Source: Apostichopus japonicus (taxonomy: Eukaryota > Echinodermata > Holothuroidea > Aspidochirotida > Stichopodidae). Taken from it: a stretch of 64,000 nucleotides of DNA. This document shows, in pieces, positions 22,401 to 33,575 of this stretch. Made by a program: the position numbers and the translations under genes. Each line of letters begins with the position of its first letter. The stretch's first letter is position 1. The stretch spans positions 18,544,265 to 18,608,264 of the forward strand of contig NC_092573.1 of assembly GCF_037975245.1 (NCBI RefSeq), in the 5' to 3' direction. A model generated the notes under the pieces. It saw only the letters and a program-made list of their open reading frames with translations. It was not told where the DNA came from and did not search any database.

Positions 22401-23588
22401 TTGGTTGATGTAGTTATACCTAGAGTAAAACTTTTGAAATCTACCAAAGTAACCACAAGTCTATCAACACAAGTACACTTCGCTAAAAATTTAATCTCCT
22501 GCTGCACATCGATGGACACGCACCATCTCAAAAAAATTATTCTTCATCAAACAGGTACATAAAGTTAAAGATATGAGGACAAACAACAGGAATTAAACAC
22601 TAATGTACAGAGATACGTTGTTGGCTAAATCTAGAAGTTTTTGTGAAGTATGTAAGTAATTTAATAGTTACATGAACATGACTTTAAACAAACTGTATGT
22701 ACAGTATCTTGCATGATATCAATTAAACTATTAGATCAAGCACATGGTTCTCCAATAATATATATATATATTAATTACTCAAACATTCTGGGTGAGTCAT
22801 TAAGACATTTTCAAAGACCTGTTGCATACAGTAGCTACTGTATATACTGGCCTGAAGTTATAAGCAAGACCTTTTATGGTTTTGCTGTGGTTTATCTCGG
22901 TCTTATCCAAACATATTCCATCGATCCTTTCCAAACAGGAAATCATTATATTCTTCGCTTTGATCTTCAAACGACACATTCAAATTTACGACCAACATTT
23001 TCACAATGTAATCACTTAAGCCTCGTCAATTTATCCGAGGAAAATAGCCGAGCAAACCAACCAAAGCCGATAGGCTTGTTCAGCCTTGGGTTTCCTCTAT
23101 TATCCAAGTTATGCTGAATTTAACTTGTTGCCCTTAAAATTAGCCCCTGCTGGGTATTAATTTGATCAGCAATGATTATTCAGAAAAAGGTAAAAATCAA
23201 AGTTAAGGCCATGAAGTGCTTACTAAAGGATTTAAAGGGATCTATGTAACCGCATGCCTTCGCATGATTTCATTCAGGAGATATTACATGACCAGAGAAG
23301 AATATGGCCTTATGTGTGCAGCAGCTAAATATGTGTTTACACGTTTGACCATTCCATCGTCTATACATGTACTGTTTCATCTCATAATAGACGTCAGTAT
23401 TGGCATGAAATTGTTTATTTAAATATTCCAAATATTCCCTAAAACATTGGGGGAGCATTTCAGAATTTGATGTCTCATGTAAGTGTTTCGATGGTGGTTA
23501 ATATACAGAGAAGAAATTTCATTGCAGTCTCAACATGTGTGACCATGTATTGGACTTTTCTAGCATATTTGAAAACAATACCACAGAC
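19415..23588. other. AT-rich sequence, no supported gene
   Basis: Long noncoding stretch. The largest open frame (22713-23117, + strand, 134 codons) has no recognisable domain and no splice or start context, so I do not call it. A 207-base frame at 20716 follows a strong pyrimidine tract and CAG but has a stop just upstream in frame and no family features. Poly-G/C runs occur at 21067-21085 and 22031-22045. Confidence 0.5.
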
Positions 23589-23635
23589 CTTACTGGTTTG
23601 GATATTTACGAATGATGATACTTACCTGTCTCTTA
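23589..23635. mobile_element. DIRS left-end fragment
   Basis: CTTACTGGTTTGGATATTTA CGA, then a diverged stretch, then CTTACCTGTCTC, matches the left terminus and start of the inverted repeat of the complete element (2455-2498) with a few changes. Nothing else of a DIRS element is present around it, so it is a short relic or a target-derived end. Confidence 0.75.
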
Positions 23636-23667
23636 TATGTGTGTGTGTATATATATAGATAATATAG

Positions 23668-23822
23668 TATACCTACAGTATACGGTAATTTACAGCATGT
23701 TGTTACTCGAGTTTCAAGCCTGCACGGCGATCATCAGACAAAATGAACTGATGATCACTGTGCAGGCGTGAAACTCAAGTAACAACATGCTGAAATTTAC
23801 CACATAGGTAAACTATATTATA
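23668..23822. mobile_element. Foldback/MITE-like hairpin
   Basis: Near-perfect inverted repeat: arm 23693-23737 (CAGCATGTTGTTACTCGAGT ...) pairs with 23748-23792 around a ~10-base loop (ACAAAATGAA). Weaker pairing extends outward to about 23668 and 23822. A (TG)n/(TA)n run and the DIRS end fragment lie just upstream. No coding capacity. It is probably a foldback or a small MITE. Confidence 0.8.
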
Positions 23823-26800
23823 TTATTTGCTCTACATTTACGTATTGAACACTCTTGCAGCAGGAAGTGAACAACTGAACCTTTGTGAAGTAACTTTTCT
23901 TTTCAAATTTACAAAATTCATTACTGCATGTTGCCATCAGTGTCATTAATTAGTTTAGATTTGATGAAAATGCATTAAATGTTTGAATCTACCTTTCTTA
24001 TTTTTGATCTCCTTAATTTCTTATTATTATAAATAAATAAATAAATAAATAAAGATTCATGCATTTTCATTGCACCGATATGTCATTTTAGACTTGTTCA
24101 AGTCTTTGGCCTTGCATGTGAAGGAATATTTATACACCCTTATCACAAAATCAAAAATAGATTTTACAATAGCTTATTGGGCATTGTGCAAGTAGGTCAA
24201 TGACAATTTAGGACTTTAATGTTTCTTTTAACAGAGCTATATGAGTATCTGGGGGGGGGGGGGTGGACTTCACTGGAGGGATGTTAATTCTCGGCATGTA
24301 TGTTTATCCTATAGGTTAATGATGATGGGTGGATCCCTGTCTCCTCTAAGGCTTTGATGCTTACAAGGATGTAATGCTTCATTCTGATTGGCCAGTATTA
24401 AATATCATAGTTCATGGGAAAAGTTAACCCTTGAATATATAATGAAAGAAGCGCATAAACAAAGCATCTTGTTCACACCATTGTTATGTTTTGTAATACT
24501 CTCATTCAAATGTGTGTACAATTGTAAATGATCAGTCCAGTGTTAGTGTATGTAGTAACTTTATTTAACTGTACTGTATATGCAATGGATATGATGTTCA
24601 TGAAAACAAAACTTATCTTTTCAATTGTACTTAAAGAGAAGTATCAAATGAAGGTTTTTTTTTTAAATTAAAAAACAGTAATGTTCCAATTTTGTTGTCT
24701 ATTTCAATCATATTATGTGTTTTAAAAGCATATACTGTAGGGAGTAAAATAGAAATTTAAATTAAAATGGCTTCTTAACCGCCTTGTTGCTTGTACAACT
24801 CTTTAATGCATTAAATCTTGAGTTCTTTCGCCTAATTAGGAAAACTGGACAGAACATTGAAATCAAATTATGTAAAAACCATCACTGTGGACAGGTGAAT
24901 AGAAACATACAGTTTTCCATTAACGTCCGACCAATATAAGTAAATGATAATCAAAAACTAAGAAATTTCAAGAAATGGAAAAGAGCAAAGATTTTTATTT
25001 ATGGCTAGAACTGGGTGGGAAATTACAACTCCATGGTTCAAATCCCCCTCTAGCCATCCGTAAGTTGCTTTGCTCTTTGTCAACATTTGAAGAATTAATA
25101 TATGAATCCATGAATGGTGAAAATAGAAGCAAGAATCATACAGCTGACCTATAGTCTACAATTTCTTCATTCTCTCATTTTTTGTTTGTAACATTATTAA
25201 ATATCTCCTCAAAGTCTTGGGAAAATGTAATATCCTTTTCAAGAGTACTTTTGAAGACATTCCAATGACAGTCTTTTATCATATATATGCTAATATTTAA
25301 GAGCAATTATAGTGTGTAGTTGAGAGAGTAAGTCAGAATTCTAATCCCAAAATATGCTAGAATTGCTATTGCTTTATATGTAAAACAGGGATTGACGTCC
25401 AATTTTCCAATCAGACTGCATTTGTCTACATTATAGATGTAAGAAATTTAAATGATTTAAGAAATAACAATAGTCCATTGTCTTTCAATTCATTTTTAAT
25501 GGATGACTTCTTGCAGGCAGAATTTTTTCATTGAAATGTCAGTGTTCAAGATATTAAACTTGAAAATATGTTCAATAGTCTCTGAAATGCTCCTCTGAGG
25601 CTAACATGATTATGATGTCAGTTCCTTCTGTGCAGGCCTTGATCTTTAAAATCCATTGTTTTATAAATTATAATTCCTCAAAACAAAATATATTCTTTTA
25701 ATTATAAATATAAACAAGAGAGCATCCATTTATCCTTGCAAGCCGCCATAAAAGTCTTAATATGTTTTTCAATTGAATTCTGTGTTGCATAAGACAAACT
25801 GACCTACAGTAGTATGGTCTATATATTAGACTATAATGTAAGACATAGTCCAGTCACTTCAACTGATGAGCCTCAGCTGCAGCTTAAAGGAACATTTCTC
25901 TAAAAAATAAACGTGTTATAGAAATATACCTGGACTGATAGAACACAAGCTATCAAAATTAATCTTATTCGGAAAGTCATCCTTTATTAAGAGAGCAACA
26001 ATACCTCATCAGTCTTAAAGAATTCTTTACCATTGTTATATGGATTCATGAACAAGCTAACATCTGCAATAAGTCGTGCCCCCCCCCCCCCAGTATAATT
26101 TCTGTGATATGTGATACCCTGGTGTTCAGAGAGAGGATTGCCACCCTCGTCGGGATCACCAACAAATTTTGGAGGGTTGCCAAAACAATTTGGCACCAAA
26201 AAAGGAAATGAATAAATATATAAATATTTTTGTAGAAGTAAAGTTGAAAAACTTGTAGATAAAATTCTTCAAACATATAACAACATTCTGCAACGAAGCA
26301 CCCATAATCATTCCAAAAATGTCTGAATGGGGAGGGCTTGGGCATACTGTCTCCCCGTAGAGCCCTTTCCCACATTGCAATATCTGTAGAGTCGCCAAGA
26401 GCTGATGATTTGAATACCAGGGATCTATAACATTACAAGCATTTGATATTTCCTCTGACAAAAATGTTCAGACACAACATTTTAATCTATGCAGTAGACC
26501 AAATTCACATTTTCAATTCCAATGTTGACAATGGATGCAGTGTATATTTGCAACACTATTTCAATAACCTTCATAAAAATTGACAACTTGAATTAGTGAG
26601 AAAGGAGCTGACATGTTCAAACATCAGCTCATGTGTCATATAAATGCAATATTAAAATGAGATATGATATCATATTTGTCTAATCTAGTTTGCCCATTCC
26701 AAGCTATTTGCTGAAAAAACATACCTTATTATCTTGACCTGGATTGAAGTATATACAAAAAATAATAAAGGAGTATGAAACAAAGAATGTCATTTAAACT

Positions 26801-27718
26801 CTTTTTAAATTATAAATTTCTAAAGAGATTTTCAGGTTGTGGAAATCTTGCAGATTAAAACTGTTTTACGGGTATATCGTTGTGGTAACGAGAAATTGTT
26901 AGGAGGTACTGCTTTTAAGCTGTTCTTGGAATTAATGATTTCAAGTTTTCAATTAAAATGCTGGCCTGGAAGATAGATCCCGATCTGCAACCAAATTATG
27001 CAGTCAGTCACGCAGCAATGTTATTTTAGTTGCTATATTGTGACATATACACTTGAAGTGATGTGGTTTTAGGTTAGCAACTTAGCAACACTGTGCTAAT
27101 CATATAACAAGAGTGGTATTAATGTGTTTAATTTGCTCGGAAGGAAAGTACACCGAGCTGCAATGTAAGATATGTAGATGAGCCTCAAACTGCTGAAAAA
27201 GAGAGTTTTATCCACTGCATGCATTATGGCTGTAATATTTCTACATGGATACCGAATGGGAAAGTAGAACGTAAACAACAATAGATAGGAATGGAGGGGG
27301 ATAGGAAGGTATAAGAGGAGAGGCCATGGGAGAGGAGGGGAAGGGTAAGGATGGGGAGGACATACTGTGAGGGAGGGAGGGAGGGAGAAAGGTAGGAGAG
27401 ATGCAAGAAACAGATCCATCTGGAAAAGTACTGTCCATGAAGTATTATGCATATATATAATATACTTACAAAAACAAACTCCAAGAAATTAAATTCCTCA
27501 TCTGACCCCAACTGACTCAAGATCCCCCTCAACCTCCCTTGTCCCTTTTGCCTACTGGCTAGAAACCTCTACACCTCCCCTTTCCCTTTTGCCTGTTGAA
27601 GATGGGATGCTGGTGAGAAGCCACTCATATTTCTTGGTTTTATCCTGCATTCAGATTTATTCCATATCCAGACATTGAACCAAATAAACTTTTTAGTATG
27701 AATACAGTACATACATTG
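23823..27718. other. AT-rich sequence, no supported gene
   Basis: No gene recognised. It contains an (AAAT)n microsatellite at about 24028-24052, G- or C-runs at 24252-24264 and 26081-26091, and a GA-rich/CT-rich tract at 27290-27395. Frames on the minus strand at 25987-26461 include VPNCFGNPPKFVGDPDEGG, which may be an old repeat-derived fragment but is not assignable. Confidence 0.5.
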
Positions 27719-28038
27719 TCATCCCCCCTTCCCACCTCCCCTACCCTCCCTTTCCACCTCCCCTACCCTCCCTTTCCACCTCCCCTACCCTCCCTTCCCA
27801 CCTCCCCTACCCTCCCTACCCACCCTTCCCACCTCCCCTCCCCCTCTCCCACCTCCCCTACCCTCCCTTCCCATCTCCCCTACCCTCCCTACCCACCCTT
27901 CCCACCTCCCCTCCCCCTCTCCCACCTCCCCTACCCACCCTTCCCATCTCCCCTACCCACCTCCCTACCCTCCCTTCCCACCTCCCCTACCTTCCCTTCC
28001 CTTCCCACCTCCCCTACCCCCTCCCACTCCCACTCCCT
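27719..28038. repeat. CT-rich imperfect minisatellite
   Basis: C/T-only tract built from CCTCCCCTACCCTCCCTTCC-like units, with longer duplications (for example CTACCCACCCTTCCCACCTC twice). The long open frames on both strands here are low-complexity artefacts. Confidence 0.93.
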
Positions 28039-28124
28039 TGTGCTTTGCTTTTCTTTTTTAGGGCAAAACAAGGACAAGCTACAATACTGTATACTTCTTG
28101 AATAATCCTTTAATTTGTCCTCAG

Positions 28125-28348
28125 ACACAGTTGCAGCAGATTCCTCGACGATTCCTACATCTTTACGAGAATTAGAGCCAAAGTCAAAATCATTTATTTC
28201 TCATCTTGCTTTTGCAGAGAACTTTTCAGCTTCACTTGAATTATCTTCTCATATAGTGGATGCCATTTCACACCCGAGTGATTTTAAGAAAGATTTTATT
28301 AAGAGCAACGAATCGACACAATTTATGGCAGTTTTGCTCATAAAGTAA
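28125..28348 (+). CDS. Possible terminal exon, unknown protein
   Basis: A good splice acceptor (TTTAATTTGTCCTCAG) at 28109-28124 is followed by 74 codons of complex protein sequence ending in TAA at 28346-28348. The frame needs one base from an upstream exon and includes SFISHLAFAENFSASLELSS and DFKKDFIKSNESTQFMAVLL. I recognise no domain and find no matching upstream exon; a short GT-flanked segment near 28546 did not fit in phase. It could be the last exon of a plus-strand gene, a gene fragment carried by a repeat, or chance. Composition is amphipathic and low in repeats, which favours real or formerly real coding sequence. Confidence 0.3.
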
Positions 28349-31148
28349 AAATAGTTCCCTCAGGGACAAGCATCTCCAACGGATCTCGTGTAGAAACAAT
28401 GATTGTCCTAATAAAGACAAGAGTGCAGGTTAGAAAACATAGAAGAAAGCACACACAAAACAAGGACATACGTGATGATGTATAAATGGTAGAAGTTATA
28501 ATCTAATATGATAAGATGGAGATTGCTAATCTGCAAACTGTTTTACAGTGGAATCTAAAACAGCTACAAGTAAGTAACACAGGGGTCATGACGACATTTA
28601 TTCAATTTTTCAAACAGATATGTACAGAAGCTTGAAATTAATCCAGTGATCTGTTTCATAAACAGTATGTAAACATAGTAGGTTGAACTGTCCTACAAAT
28701 TTCTGGTTTGTATTTAATATAGATATTACTTGAATGTCAGTGTCATTTTATTTACCCATATGTGTATTTAAAACGACAATGTCATAAGCCCAATATTTGA
28801 GTTCTTTTATCAATTTAAGTTTGAATTAAGAAGTGAATATTTAAGAGTCCCTTAAAGAGGAGAAGAATATAAGAAAACATTTATGGAGCTCAAAATAATG
28901 TTTTCTCTGGTAAAATATGTATGTATGTCATTGATTATTCTGTGATGTATAATTTGACAACATTTTTGTTGCCAATTCATCTCAGTGACTGTGATAGTAT
29001 GATAATACAGTAGGATTGCAATGTAGGACAAAAAATTGTTTAGCAAATCCAAGCAAAAAAATTACTTCAAAGTAGAAAACAATGGAATACTCAAAACCTA
29101 TTGCTTTTGTATAATTTTCATGAGACTACTCACCTGTACCTCAACTTCCCCTGCTCCCACCCCTTGTCCTTCACCCCCTCCTGACCCAATCTCTCTGGTT
29201 TACTTTTAAAGCTCCAATGACTAAAACCAAGACATAATCTTGGAACAACAAATAATACTTTTTATGAGCCAATTGAGAGCTTATATCAAGTTGCACATTG
29301 ATTTCATCATCATACATGCTTTCTGCATGGTGCATTTGTAAAGCACTGAAGCTGAAGACTCTTCCCTATTCCAGGAAAAATTATCAAGGGCTAAAATGCT
29401 TCTTCATCTAATGAATCTTAGCACTTTTATAGGGGGGGGGGGGGGGATTTTCAGAGGGCTCTATTTTGGGTTCCAAATTTTTAATGGGGATATTAATTGT
29501 TGCCTTTATTATGCATAACATGACATGTGCACAGTAAATTGTGCCGTAGTTCAACATGTGCATATTACATTGTTTATTTTGAGCGCAGCGAGATGCCCAA
29601 ATATTACAGTATCTTACTATTCTGTCTTCATTCCTTTTCCATGAAGTGTTATTAACATGCATTAGTTTATCTTCAGCTTGATTACCCACCTCAGCTTGTA
29701 ATTGACTGTAGCTTGTCAATTGTCAACTTCTTTAATGAAATATCATTTTTTAATAATCATATACAGCAGCATGCTACCAGGAAGGTGGTTTCATTATTGT
29801 CATTATCTTCCATATTTTTAATGAAACAAACTTGTGATTTCCAACAAAACCCAGGTGGAAGCATAGATATAAGCAATTGGTGCTTGCTTCAATGGATCAG
29901 GCATAGGTATGTGTGTATGTATGTATGAATGAATGTACGCTAGCTACTATATCATTTTAAACCACACTGACTGCATGCACCAAACAAAACATGCACACAT
30001 ACTGTATACATACATACAGTACATATTCTAATGCTGTTTTGTATTAACCGAATGTGCTCACTACTTTATAATAACGTATTACTAGGAAGCATGAGATTTA
30101 ATGTAAGGCCTGCATATATATAAATAATATATGGGGAACAATTTACAAACAAATAACTTATAACTGCTGTCAAAAAAAGAGACATCATGGTACGGTAACT
30201 TATTTTACTTCTGTCAAAACAGTTGTAATAAAAAACATATGCAGAATCTCTGTTTATAAATTGCTACTGTATGTCATTTAGTCAGGGCATAAATAATTTA
30301 TTTATTACATAATTACAATACACATATACCTGATCTCAGTCGAGGGGTAAATTTCAGCTGCTCTTTGATAAGAATAATTTACTGTCACTCGTTCCAGAAA
30401 ATTAGCAATGAAATCTGTTTGAAATGATTGGTATGCTCAATATGATCCTATCGTACTATATAACTGCAAAAAATGTGCCGTGTTAATCCAAGTAATGTTT
30501 ATTGCTACTTACAGTATTCTGAGGAGAATATGTGAAGTTTTAACTTGGGAGTCCAGCCAATTCTACTGATGAGCCTCTACTGTTTATATAAAAGGAAAAC
30601 CATTCAAAACTCTAAGAGTTATAAGCCAGTGAGAAGTTATTCAAATGCATAAGCATTTCGGAAATCAATTATTATAAATACTCTTTTTTCCCTTCCTTTT
30701 TACTTTTTAATCGCATTCCATTTTTGGTATGAAAACTTGCTTTTACACCATATTGTTAGCACATTTTAGCAAAACAAGCTTTTGCTTGCTATGTGAAAAA
30801 GGGTAAAGCTATTTATTTTTTTTTTTTGGGAGGGGGGGAAGGTTCTAGTCCCCCTTTTCTTTCTTTTTTCATTATATTTAACAGTGTAAACGACATTGCC
30901 CTATGCCTCATCTTGAGTTTTCTTATAAAGTTAAACCTTGTTGGTTTGGTTACTTATCAGTGATTTGTAATTTGTCATGTTATGAAAATATGACTGCAAT
31001 AAATGGATTAATGGAGGGGAAAGTTCCATAGAAAATGTTAATAATAACTTTTGAATATTTTTGTAGGAATGTACTCCCACAGTACAATACAATACAGTAC
31101 TGTACCTTTAACTTTTATATAATATATAATATAATAATTACTTAGATA
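28349..31148. other. AT-rich sequence, no supported gene
   Basis: No gene recognised. G-runs occur at 29431-29447 and 30832-30839, and short TG and AT microsatellites at about 29905-29920 and 30110-30125. Confidence 0.5.
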
Positions 31149-31425
31149 TTTTTACGAAGCTTAAGCCACCACTAATGTGGGAGACACCTGCAAGGGCTTA
31201 TGGATTATAACTTACACGACAGGTGGCTTCCAACTCAGCATTTTAGCTCAATTTGGAATCTTTTCAATTCAGAAAGTCACTTTTCAGATGGGAAAACCAT
31301 AGATTGCTCTTGGATGACAACCCCACCTTACTTTGACCCGGCCAGGTAACGAACCCAGAACCTCACAATTGCTAAGCCTAATTGCATCATATGCCATCAC
31401 CTTTATCCACTCGGCCACAGTGCCT
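31149..31425 (-). mobile_element. tRNA-derived SINE
   Basis: Read on the minus strand from about 31425: GGCACTGTGGCCGAGTGGAT contains a Leu/Ser-type tRNA A box (TGGCCGAGTGG). About 60 bases on, GGTTCTGGGTTCGTTACC resembles a B box. The tail continues ~170 bp through GGTGGGGTTGTCATCC and CTGAGTTGGAAGCCACCTG. The spacing of the boxes and the tRNA-like head identify a pol III SINE; the 3' end is not sharply defined. Confidence 0.7.
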
Positions 31426-31476
31426 GTTTTATGATATACACCTCCTACAAACTATTAAAGGAACTGTGTTACTTAA

Positions 31477-32279
31477 AGCAGCATTTTGCGTCCTCGACTA
31501 TGATATTTCTCAACCTCACTGACTCCACTATGCCATAACGACATACATAACTAGCTTATCTATTTACATTTTACTTCAAATGGTGGCATAAAAGTCGAAA
31601 AAATTGCAACTTTCAACTTTGTTGTTCTCCAAGATATTTTCTGTTGGGAACCCAATAAACCTCGCCCATAATATGAATATTTAAACACTACAAACGTCAT
31701 TGACAGATACGTAATATAACACCATGCTTGATTTGTGTACAGTCTATATGGCAGTTGTACCAGGGAGTTGCATGCAACTCCCAACGCAAAGTCTTGAATC
31801 TATTTTTAGCAACGGCTCATAACTAAACCTGCATCTCTGATTGGTTGAATTCAAACTAGTGGCTTTGGGAACTGAATGGGATTTAATTTTGTATGTGGAA
31901 TACTCGCCAACTAACGTTTTTGGCAAGGAAAAACTTGGCCAATATCTTAATTTGCTGTTTTGTGATTTGATGTATGTAAAAAACACAATGGACATGTCAA
32001 AAAAGTAGAAAACGGCGACCAAACGCAAAATGCTCATGAATAAACATACTATTCACTGATTGGTGGAATTCAAACTAGTGGATTTAGAGATATGAAAACT
32101 TTGTCGAGGACACTTTTACTCGTTATCGATATAAATCGTTAATTACTCGCTAATTAACACTCTTGGCAGGGTGAAACTTGGATGGTATCTTAGTTTGCTG
32201 TTTTATGATTGATACATGTAATAAAATCGATGCACATGTTAAAAAGGTGGAAAAAAGCGACTCAACGCAAAATGCTGCT
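31477..32279. mobile_element. MITE flanked by TTAA (803 bp)
   Basis: The TIR AGCAGCATTTTGCGT at 31477 is matched by ACGCAAAATGCTGCT ending at 32279, and each end abuts TTAA (31473-31476, 32280-32283). A TTAA duplication points to the piggyBac or Kolobok groups. An internal segment starting CTGATTGGT.GAATTCAAAC occurs at 31838 and again at 32056 (218-bp offset), and both copies end in CAAACGCAAAATGCT or CAACGCAAAATGCT. The right end therefore appears duplicated or nested. No transposase. Confidence 0.82.
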
Positions 32280-32283
32280 TTAA

Positions 32284-33351
32284 AATAAAGTTTTTTAAGT
32301 TTTTCTGTTTTCAAAACCTATGCATGAATTAAAATGTATCCAGGTCAAATCTTTGACCTTTACTTACATTTTTAATATGCATGCATACTGCCACCTGATT
32401 AAAAACTTTGCAAAAATATTTACAATGCAGACCATTATATTAAACCAAGTTTTGACACTGATAAATTTTGGCTTTCATCTGAAAGTTATTAAGCTTTAAA
32501 CTAGATTAAACACTAACAGACTATTAGTTTGAGTTTATGATATACAACATGCAGTGAATCTTACTTGCTTTTATCACAATGTCACCTTGACATACAAAAC
32601 TAGTTTTATGGCTATCTGGTCTAACTTTTTTTATATTTTATATACTTTTAGTAAGTCTTAGTTATCTCTGTGTTCTTTTCAAACTCTTCCCCCCACCCCC
32701 CCCAATGTACTTTTCAAGTCCCCCACGAAAATTAGGCAAGGCATGCAATGAACCAACCATCAAGGCCTACTGTACATCTGACATAAAGATACAAGCTGAA
32801 ATGTCATTTCCTTTGGGTAAAATGTCAATATTACTTCACCATGATATATGGGATGAGAAACATGGGACTAAAAAGAAGGCTGAATCTATTCCAAATGATT
32901 CTTGCATAAAACAGAGGCACACGAGTTGCCCATTTTAAGTTTCTGGAAATTTGGAAGAAGAAATATATATTATTATTTGACATGGAAATTACAACTAATA
33001 GATTATGCTGAATATTCTTTGCGCATATCCCGGCCAGGATTGGTGAAAAATCGTACCTTATATGTCGCAGGTGGTTGGTTTCATGATCCTTCACGTTATT
33101 ACGTAAACTACAATACTAAGGTACTAATAGTAGCATAGAATATTTGAACAAGATCAATTTAAAGCAGTGTTCTGAATTGATAAATGGCTCAATACTGTAC
33201 CATTACTAAAATACCCCAACATGACATTTCATTAGCTTGACTACTATGATCAGTTGGGAATTTAATTCATATAATGATCGAAATTTATAGCCTAAAATAT
33301 ATATATTTTTTTAATACAATTTCCATATTCGTACATATTTAATGCTATACC
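32284..33351. other. No gene seen
   Basis: AT-rich DNA with a C-run at 32690-32703. Overlapping frames on both strands at 32705-33138 show no family features. Confidence 0.5.
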
Positions 33352-33575
33352 AGGGGTGGCCAAACCATGGATTGTGGACCACATGCGGCTCTTTAACGAA
33401 TGACGCTCAGAAATATATTAAGAGTAGCAGATTGAGCTCCTTCTGGCACCACAATTAATATCACAGGAGAATTGACAACCTTGTTCATGTCTTGTGGCTC
33501 TCAACCAACATATGAAGTTTAAGATATAAACCTGTCTCTTTCCTTAAACAAGCTTGGCCATATGCAATAGTATGT
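33352..33575. mobile_element. Degenerate hAT-type MITE
   Basis: Starts CAGGGGTGGCCAAACCATGG with GTGGACCACATGCGGCTCTT soon after, a very common hAT (Charlie/Tip100-like) terminal pattern. The right side, near 33540-33575, has AAGCTTGGCCATATGC as a weak inverted match. The target duplication is no longer recognisable. Confidence 0.6.

Noticed and set aside
22713-23117. 134-codon plus-strand open frame
   Set aside because: No domain, start context, splice signals or conservation cue; AT-rich background can produce this length by chance.
25004-25064. tRNA-like ends (ATGGCTAGA ... TCTAGCCAT) with GGTTCAAATCC
   Set aside because: About 60 bp only, no D-arm or anticodon arm; too short and incomplete for a tRNA gene. 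It may be a small inverted repeat.
25862-25900. Hammerhead ribozyme at CTGATGAG
   Set aside because: No GAAA core strand and no plausible stem III; listed only as a dispersed motif.
27698-28105. Pro/Ser/Thr-rich frame
   Set aside because: Translation of a CT-rich minisatellite.
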